Positions 36,134 through 41,740 of a DNA stretch of 41,740 bases are shown here, in pieces (positions within the stretch are counted from its first letter, which is position 1; every line of letters begins with the position of its first letter). The translations under genes were made by a program, and so were the position numbers. This DNA comes from Calidithermus chliarophilus DSM 9957. Its GTDB lineage: Bacteria > Deinococcota > Deinococci > Deinococcales > Thermaceae. The DNA lies in contig NZ_KE387023.1 of NCBI RefSeq assembly GCF_000430045.1, positions 2,967,341-3,009,080 of the forward strand. The letters are read 5' to 3'. The notes below the pieces were generated by a model. The model searched no databases and was not told the origin of the DNA. It worked only from the letters and a program-made list of their open reading frames with translations.

Positions 36134-37699
36134 ATGGAACTCATCGAAACCGAGGTGCTGGTCATCGGCAGCGGCATCGGGGGCGGCATCACCGCCTTGA
36201 GCCTGGCTGACGCCGGGATACCCGTCACGGTGGTGACCCGCTCGAGCGACGGCGAGGAGAGCAACACCGCCTGGGCGCAGGGCGGCATCATCTACAAGGG
36301 CCCCGGCGACTCGCCCGAGTTGCTCATCGAGGACGTCCTGCGGGCAGGGGCGGGGCACTCCTACCTCGAGGCCGCCCGGATCCTGGCGGAGGAAGGGCCG
36401 AAGAAGGTCGAGGAATGGCTGCTCGAGCGGCTGCAGGTGCCCTTCGACCGGGACCCCTCGGGGGAGCTTTCCCTGGCGCTGGAGGGCGGGCACCGAGTGC
36501 CGCGCATCCTCCACGCCGCCGACGCCACGGGCCTGGCGATCCACCGCGCGCTGAAGGCCGCGCTCGAGGCCCACCCCCACGTCACCGTGCTCAAGGGCCA
36601 CACCGCCATCGACCTGCTCACCCCGGCCCACCACTCCCTCGACCGCCTGGACATCTACCGGCCGCCCTCCTGCGTAGGGGCCTACCTCTTCGACCGCATG
36701 GAGCGCAGCATCAAGCGCTGCATCGCCCGCCACACCGTGCTGGCGACCGGCGGGCTGGGCCAGGTCTTCCTCACCAGCACCAACCCGCCGGGGGCCCGGG
36801 GCGACGGGGTGGCGATGGCCTACCGGGCGGGGGCGCGGGTGATCAACATGGAGTTCGTGCAGTTTCACCCCACCACCTTCCACCTCACCGGAGCCCCGCC
36901 CTTCCTCATCTCCGAAGCCGTGCGCGGCGAGGGGGCCCGGCTGGTGGACTCCAGCGGGCAGCCCTTCATGCAGCACTACGACCCCCACTGGAAGGACCTC
37001 GCCCCGCGCGACGTGGTGGCCCGCAGCATCTACCACCACATGCTCGAGTACGACCTCCCCCACGTGTACCTGGACCTGCGCAGCTACATCCCCAAGGAGA
37101 AGATCCTCGGCCACTTCCCCAACATCCACGCCGAGTGCCTGCGCTACGGCGTCGACATCACCCAGGACCTGGTGCCCGTGGTTCCGGGGGCGCATTATTC
37201 GTGCGGCGGGGTCTGGGTGGACGGCTGGGGCCGGACCACCCTCCAGGGGCTCTACGCGGTCGGAGAGGTGGCCTGCACGGGCCTGCACGGGGCCAACCGG
37301 CTCGCCAGCACCTCGCTGCTGGAGGGCCTGGTCTGGGGGGACCGGGTAGCCCGCCACATCCGCGGCCACCTCGAGGAGCGCCCCCCCTTCGACCCCGAGC
37401 AGATCCCCCCCTGGCAGAACTCGGGCCACTCTGACCCCGACCCCGCTTTGATTCAGCAGGACATGAGCGTGATCAAGCACATCATGTGGAACTACGTGGG
37501 CTTGGTGCGCACCACCCCCCGCCTCGAGCGCGCCCTGCGGGAGTTGCGCCACCTCGAGACCGAGATCGAAGGCTTCTACCGCAACAACCGCCTGAGCGAC
37601 GGGGTCATCGGCCTGCGCAACGCCGTGCGCACCGCCATCCTCATCGCGATGGCAGCCTGGGAAAACAAGCGCAGCATGGGCTGCCACTACCGCGAGTAA
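36134..37699 (+). CDS. nadB: L-aspartate oxidase
   Basis: A flavoprotein that oxidises L-aspartate to iminoaspartate for NadA. The 521-residue protein has the N-terminal FAD motif LVIGSGIGGGITALSLADAGIPVTVVTR, the substrate loop SNTAWAQGGI, ATGGLGQVFLTSTNPPGARGDGVAMAYRAGA, MEFVQFHPTTFH, the catalytic Arg region SEAVRGEGARLVD and APRDVVARSIYHHM, the flavin-closing LYAVGEVACTGLHGANRLASTSLLEGLVWG, and a helical C-terminal domain. Together with nadA and nadC it completes de novo nicotinate mononucleotide synthesis from aspartate. ATG 36134 has only a weak upstream site. Confidence 0.96.
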   Translation: MELIETEVLVIGSGIGGGITALSLADAGIPVTVVTRSSDGEESNTAWAQGGIIYKGPGDSPELLIEDVLRAGAGHSYLEAARILAEEGPKKVEEWLLERLQVPFDRDPSGELSLALEGGHRVPRILHAADATGLAIHRALKAALEAHPHVTVLKGHTAIDLLTPAHHSLDRLDIYRPPSCVGAYLFDRMERSIKRCIARHTVLATGGLGQVFLTSTNPPGARGDGVAMAYRAGARVINMEFVQFHPTTFHLTGAPPFLISEAVRGEGARLVDSSGQPFMQHYDPHWKDLAPRDVVARSIYHHMLEYDLPHVYLDLRSYIPKEKILGHFPNIHAECLRYGVDITQDLVPVVPGAHYSCGGVWVDGWGRTTLQGLYAVGEVACTGLHGANRLASTSLLEGLVWGDRVARHIRGHLEERPPFDPEQIPPWQNSGHSDPDPALIQQDMSVIKHIMWNYVGLVRTTPRLERALRELRHLETEIEGFYRNNRLSDGVIGLRNAVRTAILIAMAAWENKRSMGCHYRE

Positions 37700-37713
37700 A
37701 GCGGCCCACGGAC

Positions 37714-37910
37714 GCGGTAAGCGATAAGCTGTAAGCCTTCAGCGGTCAGCCCTCAGCCGTTAGTGGGGGCTCTTGGGACCCCTCCCCTTCCCTCCCCGCC
37801 GGCGGGGAGGGTTTATCCCCCCCAGCCCCCCTTGTTAAGGGGGGTGAAGAAAAGGCGTTTAGCGTTTGGCGTACGACGTACGACCCGCGCCCGGCTACCG
37901 GCCACCGACT
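37714..37910. repeat. Composite heptameric array 7 (nadB-ABC permease gap)
   Basis: Left block: seven exact heptamers (GCGGTAA to GCCGTTA, 37714-37762). Core: a perfect 22-nt palindrome with arms CCCTCCCCGCC (37790-37811) and hairpin CCCCCCTT-GTT-AAGGGGGG (37826-37844). Right block: eight exact heptamers (37855-37910) whose last base is the first base of the permease stop codon complement. It shares core and order with array 5 and may act as a terminator between convergent genes. Confidence 0.9.
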
Positions 37911-38758
37911 CAACTCCGGGCTTCGTCGCGGTCGCGGCGGTAACCCCACAGCGCCAGCACCCCGAAGAACACGAAGGTTCCCAGCAGCCACAGGGCGTGC
38001 TCGAGCGTCCCCTCCGGCCCGACCCCGGTGAAAGCTTGGGCGGCCTCCCTCGAGCCCACCGTGGTCCAGACCAGTTGCCCGAAGTGGTAGGTGGGGAGGT
38101 AGGGGGCCATCTCGCGCAGGAACTCGGGCAGGCGGGAGAGGGGGAAGAAGAAGCCGCTGGCGAAGGAGAGGGGCAGGTAGACCAGGTTGGCGATGGTGCT
38201 CGCGGCCTTGGGGCGGGCCAGGTAGCCCAGCGCGAAGCCCAGCGTGGAGAGCGAGAGCCCCCCCAGCAGCAGCACGCCGAAGGTGGCGAGCCACTTCTCC
38301 AGAGGCAGCCGCACCCCGCCCGCCAAAGCGGCCACGGCGAAGAGGATGAGCACGGTCAGGACGCCGAAGAGCACGCTCATGGCGAACTTCCCGGCGAAGT
38401 AGACCCACGCCGGCATGGGCGTGACCCGCATCAGGCGCAGCCAGCCGCCCTTGCGGTCCTGGGCCACGTCCACGCCGAAGGTGAAGATCGCCAGGCTCAG
38501 CAGGCCGTAAGCCGCGAAGGAGGCCATCATCAGCGCCCGGACCTGGGTGCCGTCGGGGAGGGTGCCGCTGGAGGTGAGGCCGAACATGGCGTAGAGCATC
38601 ACCGGGATCGCCACGATGCCGATGAGGAACTCGGGCACGCGGAAGGCGGCCAGGAACTCGGCTCTAACCTGGGCCAGCAGCATGGCGGAGGTGGAGCCGC
38701 TGGGGCGAGCGGTAGGGCTCAGGCGGCGCTTGGTCACGTTGGTGATGGTCTTGGTCAT
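37910..38758 (-). CDS. ABC-2 type transporter permease
   Basis: A 282-residue six-helix membrane subunit. The N-terminal cytoplasmic tail is followed by EFLIGIVAIPVMLYAMFGL, SFAAYGLLSLAIFTFGVDVAQDRKGGWLRLMRVTPMPAWVYFAGKF (coupling region), VLIVTVLF-like helices and the conserved LVYLPLSFASGFFFPLSRLPEFLREMAPYLPTYHF, typical of the DesK/DesR- or LiaFSR-linked exporters of the YvfS/YhaP kind. ATG 38758 has GAGGAG upstream. It lies 131 nt downstream of its ATPase gene; a heptameric array abuts its stop. The substrate is unknown; the neighbouring histidine kinase suggests stress or lipid-related induction. Confidence 0.9.
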   Translation of the reverse strand: MTKTITNVTKRRLSPTARPSGSTSAMLLAQVRAEFLAAFRVPEFLIGIVAIPVMLYAMFGLTSSGTLPDGTQVRALMMASFAAYGLLSLAIFTFGVDVAQDRKGGWLRLMRVTPMPAWVYFAGKFAMSVLFGVLTVLILFAVAALAGGVRLPLEKWLATFGVLLLGGLSLSTLGFALGYLARPKAASTIANLVYLPLSFASGFFFPLSRLPEFLREMAPYLPTYHFGQLVWTTVGSREAAQAFTGVGPEGTLEHALWLLGTFVFFGVLALWGYRRDRDEARS

Positions 38759-38772
38759 GGTGTTCTCCTCGT

Positions 38773-38856
38773 TTACTGTGCCCACCCGGCGACCCACGCG
38801 AACTCGAGCAAGTTCAGGGCCAGGTGAGCCGCGAAAGCGGCGGTCAGGGTCTTGCG
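38773..38856 (-). other. Protein-like open frame without start codon in ATPase-permease gap
   Basis: Between a TGA at 38859-38857 and a TAA at 38775-38773 the minus strand reads 27 residues (AHLALNLLEFAWVAGWAQ at the end) that look like an amphipathic helix rich in Ala, Leu and Trp. It has no ATG, GTG or TTG near its beginning. It may be a remnant, a frameshifted small gene or chance. A GCCGC-GAAA-GCGGC hairpin (38828-38841) lies inside it. Confidence 0.3.
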
Positions 38857-38889
38857 TCACGGGGTCTGGGGAAGGCTAGGGCGCGCATC

Positions 38890-39774
38890 TCAGGCCTCGA
38901 GCTTCCCCGTCAGGCTCACGAAGGCGGCCTCGAGGTCGGTGTCTTTGACGGTGAGGTCGCTCATGGAGTAGCCCCGCCGCACCAGTTCGCCGAGGAAAGC
39001 CTCGGGCTCGTTGGAGTAGACCAGCACGTGGCCGTTCTCCCGCTCGAGCCGCCCGGCGCCGGGCAGGGCCTCGAGCTGCTCGAGGGGGGCGTCGGTGCGC
39101 AGGCGCACGGTCTTGGCGGCCACCAGGCGCTTGATCTGGGCGGGGGTGCCGCTCTGGAGCACCCGGCCCTCGTGCAGCACGATCACCCGGTCGGCGTTGG
39201 CGTCGGCCTCCTCGAGGTAGTGGGTGCTGAAGAGGATGGTCTTGCCCAGCGCGGCGAACCCGCGCACCTGCTCCCAGAAGGCCCGCCGCGCCTCGACGTC
39301 CATCGCCACGGTGGGCTCGTCGAGGAAGATCAGGTCGGGGTCGCCCACCACGGCCAGGGCGAAGTACAGCCGCTGCTTCTGCCCGCCCGAGAGCTGGCTC
39401 ACCTGGGCGCGGCGCTTCTCGAGCAGGTCGGCGCGTTGCAGCACCTCCCCCGTGGGCAGGCGGTAGGGGTAGTAGCTGGCGAAGAGCTCGACGATCTCCT
39501 CCACGGTGAGGCTCTGCGGCAGCCCCGGCTCCTGCAGCATCACCCCCACCCGGCCCCTGGCCTCGCGGAGGTCGGGCCGGTGCCCGAAGAGGCGCACCGT
39601 GCCGGAGTCGGGCAGCTTCTGGCCCAGCATGATGCTGATGGCGGTGGTCTTCCCGGCCCCGTTGGGCCCCAGAAAAGCCACCACTTCGCCCGCGCCTACC
39701 TCGAGGCTCACCCCGCGCAGCGCCTCGAGCTTCCCGTAGCGCTTGCTCACCCCCTGCATCTCGATCACGTTCAT
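38890..39774 (-). CDS. ABC transporter ATP-binding protein
   Basis: A 294-residue ATPase: Walker A GPNGAGKTT (about 36-44), Q-loop VGVMLQEPGLPQSLTVEE, canonical signature LSGGQKQRL, Walker B LIFLDEPTVAMD and switch STH. The last 80 residues form the extra C-terminal domain common in BceA/YvfR-like exporters regulated by two-component systems. ATG 39774 has GGAGGCAG upstream. It is transcribed divergently from the histidine kinase at 39901, with about 125 bp of shared promoter region, and is followed by the permease gene. Confidence 0.93.
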   Translation of the reverse strand: MNVIEMQGVSKRYGKLEALRGVSLEVGAGEVVAFLGPNGAGKTTAISIMLGQKLPDSGTVRLFGHRPDLREARGRVGVMLQEPGLPQSLTVEEIVELFASYYPYRLPTGEVLQRADLLEKRRAQVSQLSGGQKQRLYFALAVVGDPDLIFLDEPTVAMDVEARRAFWEQVRGFAALGKTILFSTHYLEEADANADRVIVLHEGRVLQSGTPAQIKRLVAAKTVRLRTDAPLEQLEALPGAGRLERENGHVLVYSNEPEAFLGELVRRGYSMSDLTVKDTDLEAAFVSLTGKLEA

Positions 39775-39834
39775 GCTCTGCCTCCGTCGTGGCCCAGGGT
39801 AGGGCCTGCACCGCCCTGCCCACATCTGCTGGGG

Positions 39835-39894
39835 GTCACGGGAAGCGGGCATGACTTTCGGCAGGGGAAGCCCAGGGGGGGCCGAACCTATAAT
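39835..39894. promoter_or_regulatory. Divergent control region between ABC operon and two-component genes
   Basis: TATAAT (39889-39894, plus strand) ends 6 nt before the kinase ATG, a perfect -10 for a leaderless message. An inverted GTCA-N13-TGAC pair (39835-39855) lies between the two genes and might be a response-regulator site. The -10 of the ATPase side (TACCCT) is weak, as expected for an activated promoter. Confidence 0.5.
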
Positions 39895-39900
39895 TCGGCC

Positions 39901-41043
39901 ATGCCACCGTGGGCGCTGCAGATGTCGTACTGGGCCGGGGTGGGCACCTGGCTGGTGGTGGGGGTGCCGGTGGTGCTCCAGTGGGTCCAGAAGCCTGCCC
40001 TCTTCGCCCAGCCTGGTAACTACCTGTGGCTGGCCTGCTACCTGCTGTTCGGCCTGATCTTCGCCCTCGTCTCCTCCGACCGGCTCTCCTTCCTGCCCGA
40101 CACCCGCCGCACCGCCGTGATCGTCCTGGGGGTGCAGGTGTTCCTGGCCTCGTGCGCCCTGCTGCTGCTGCCGCAGTACGGCTTCATCGCGGTGCTGTTC
40201 ATCATCACCGCCGCCCACGCGCCCCACGTGCTGCGCCTGTCGCAGGCGGTGGCGCTGGTGCTGGCCCAGACCGCGCTGATGGCCGTCACCTTCTCCCGGG
40301 TGGGCGGCTGGGACGACGGGCTCGAGATCGCGGTCTCGGTCTTCGCCTACCTGGGCTTCCAGCTCTTCGCCCTCTTCTCCACCGAGGCCGCGCTGCGCGA
40401 GGCGCGGGCGCGGGCCGAGCTGAGCCAGCTCAACGCCGAGCTCAAGGCCACCCAGGCCCTGCTCTCCGAGTCGAGCCGGGTGGGCGAGCGGGTGCGCATC
40501 GCCCGCGAGTTGCACGACCTCATCGGCCACCAGCTCACCGCGCTCGCGCTCAACCTCGAGATCGCCACCCACACCGAAGGGCAGAAGTCGCGCGAGCACG
40601 TGGAAAAGGCCCAGCAGATCGCCAAGGAGCTGCTCGGCGGGGTGCGGGGCGTGGTCAGCGCCATGCGCGACACGCCCATCGACCTCGAGGCCTCCCTGCG
40701 CGCGCTGGTGGAGGGGGTGCCCAAGCCCGCCATCCACCTCGCCCTCGAGCCCGGCGTGAGCCTGGAAGACCCCGAGAAGGCCCACGCCCTGGTGCGCTGC
40801 GTGCAGGAGGTCATCACCAACGCCGTGCGCCACGCCCAGGCCGATAACCTCTGGATCCGCCTCGAGGCCACCCCCGAGGGCATCGCCGTCCACGCCCGCG
40901 ACGACGGGCGCGGCGTGCGGGAGGTCAGGGCCGGGAACGGCCTGCGCGGGATGCGCGAGCGGCTGGAACAGTTGGGCGGTCGCCTCCAGGTCCAAAGCCG
41001 CCCCGGCGAGGGCTTCAGCATCGACGCGGTGATGCCCTCGTGA
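39901..41043 (+). CDS. Sensor histidine kinase (HisKA_3, DesK/LiaS-like)
   Basis: A 380-residue membrane kinase. Five or six N-terminal helices (about 10-160) form a DesK-like sensor with little external sequence. A coiled coil (EAALREARARAELSQLNAELKATQALL) leads to the phosphoacceptor His205 in RIARELHDLIGHQLTAL. The ATPase domain has N-box EVITNAVRHAQA and GRGVREVRAGNGLRGMRERLEQLGG. Such kinases often sense membrane fluidity or envelope stress. The gene overlaps the response regulator start as GTGA. Divergent placement from an ABC-2 operon suggests that this is its target. Confidence 0.94.
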   Translation: MPPWALQMSYWAGVGTWLVVGVPVVLQWVQKPALFAQPGNYLWLACYLLFGLIFALVSSDRLSFLPDTRRTAVIVLGVQVFLASCALLLLPQYGFIAVLFIITAAHAPHVLRLSQAVALVLAQTALMAVTFSRVGGWDDGLEIAVSVFAYLGFQLFALFSTEAALREARARAELSQLNAELKATQALLSESSRVGERVRIARELHDLIGHQLTALALNLEIATHTEGQKSREHVEKAQQIAKELLGGVRGVVSAMRDTPIDLEASLRALVEGVPKPAIHLALEPGVSLEDPEKAHALVRCVQEVITNAVRHAQADNLWIRLEATPEGIAVHARDDGRGVREVRAGNGLRGMRERLEQLGGRLQVQSRPGEGFSIDAVMPS

Positions 41044-41699
41044 TCCGGGTGGTGCTGGTGGACGACCAGACCCTGGTGCGCCAGGGGATCCGGAGCCTGC
41101 TCGAGCTCTCCGACAAGGTCGAGGTCGTCGCGGAGGCCCCCGACGGCCAGGAGGGCCTGCGAGCCATCGCCCAGCACCGCCCCGACGTGGTGCTGCTCGA
41201 CCTGCGGATGCCGGTGCTCGACGGCATCGGCACCCTCAAGGCCCTCTCCCAGGGCGACTTCTTCCCCCCCACCCTCATCCTCACCACCTTCGACGACGAC
41301 GAGCTGGTCCTGGACGCCCTGCGCGCCGGGGCCAAGGGCTATTTGCTCAAGGACGTGACCCTGGCCCAGCTCGTCGAGGCCATCGAGATCCTGGCCGCAG
41401 GCGGCACCCTGATCCAACCCGCCGTCACCGAGCGATTAATCCGCGGCCTGACCCAACTGCACAAGGGCGACTCGCCCACCCGCCCCTACACCGACCCCTA
41501 CGACCCCGACAAGCTCACCGACCGCGAAACCGAGATCCTGCGCCTGCTGGCCGGGGGCTACAACAACCGCGAGGTGGGCAGCGCCCTGGGCATCTCCGAG
41601 GGCACCGTGAAAAACCACGTCTCCTCCATCCTCTCCAAGCTGGGCGTGCGAGACCGGACGAGGGCGGTGCTGAAGGCGCTCGAGCTAGGTTTGATTTAG
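41040..41699 (+). CDS. NarL/FixJ family response regulator
   Basis: A 219-residue DNA-binding regulator paired with the kinase. The receiver domain has the acidic pocket VLVDDQ, phosphoacceptor Asp54 in VVLLDLRMP, TTFDDDE and Lys in YLLKDV. The LuxR-type HTH (LTDRETEILRLLAGGYNNREVGSALGISEGTVKNHVSSILSKLGVRDRTRAV) is C-terminal. GTG 41040 overlaps the kinase stop by 4 nt, so the two are translated together. It probably activates the divergent ABC-2 transporter, as in DesKR- or LiaRS-like systems; this is inferred from position. Confidence 0.95.
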   Translation: MIRVVLVDDQTLVRQGIRSLLELSDKVEVVAEAPDGQEGLRAIAQHRPDVVLLDLRMPVLDGIGTLKALSQGDFFPPTLILTTFDDDELVLDALRAGAKGYLLKDVTLAQLVEAIEILAAGGTLIQPAVTERLIRGLTQLHKGDSPTRPYTDPYDPDKLTDRETEILRLLAGGYNNREVGSALGISEGTVKNHVSSILSKLGVRDRTRAVLKALELGLI

Positions 41700-41740
41700 G
41701 ATCGAACGGGCTCACGGCCCATGGCACGTGGTGGAAAGGC

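Noticed and set aside
36095-37687. 530-codon minus-strand frame opposite nadB
   Set aside because: Antisense shadow of a certain gene.

Overview
The window is one continuous, gene-dense chromosome segment of high G+C. Several proteins closely match what I remember of Thermus sequences: SigA, RsmC, trigger factor and an aminopropyltransferase of the Thermus type. The futalosine menaquinone enzyme MqnC, the many starts with a -10 hexamer 5-9 nt upstream (leaderless transcription), and the lack of phage, IS or CRISPR elements also point to a Deinococcota member near Meiothermus/Calidithermus/Thermus. This assignment comes from reading the sequence; no search was run.

Layout. 1-4117: dxr (5' end outside the window), an RseP-type site-2 protease, a GT2 glycosyltransferase, a small unknown gene and mqnC. 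4191-7052 (minus): a four-gene unit of membrane protein, winged-helix regulator, ABC ATPase and ABC permease, with a candidate autoregulatory operator. 7158-10800 (minus): a lipoprotein, a nucleotidyltransferase and a second ABC-2 pair preceded by a short leader ORF and hairpins. 10847-14753: a DadA-like FAD oxidoreductase divergent from a haem c/P460-like protein, a Crp/Fnr regulator, a second lipoprotein and a TetR regulator with a clear operator. 14822-18448: tRNA-His, tRNA-Leu, tig, clpP and clpX. 18614-22926 (minus): a DsbA-like protein, speE, a SpeD homologue lacking its catalytic residues, a membrane protein with a 4 x 27-bp coding repeat, a nitrilase-family protein and a rhodanese. 23042-23773: a TlpA-like thioredoxin and a 49-residue membrane protein. 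23834-29315 (minus): metG with a possible attenuator leader, rpiA, bcp, an adenosine-specific kinase, an exported protein and proC. 29427-33635: tsaB, rsmC, sigA, a small nucleotidyltransferase and a Nudix hydrolase. 33897-37699: nadC, nadA and nadB. 37910-41699: a third ABC-2 transporter divergent from a DesK/DesR-like two-component system.

The most unusual feature is a family of intergenic arrays with a strict 7-bp period, at about 9.75, 18.46, 27.25, 34.75, 36.10 and 37.71 kb, with a related inverted-repeat element at 20.37 kb. Some contain GC-rich hairpins, and some run into stop codons. Two are composites of the same design: seven heptamers, a two-hairpin core, then more heptamers.

Three other points deserve attention. 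A promoter upstream of metG would start transcription on the ATG of a 15-codon ORF containing tandem Met codons, followed by an intrinsic-terminator-like hairpin. The SpeD homologue has lost the serine that becomes pyruvate. CTCGAG is strongly over-represented, mostly as Leu-Glu codon pairs.

As a system, the window mixes housekeeping functions (isoprenoid and NAD synthesis, protein quality control, polyamines, Met-tRNA charging, rRNA/tRNA modification, the main sigma factor) with three ABC-2 exporters, each linked to a different candidate control: a winged-helix repressor, a leader ORF, and a two-component system.
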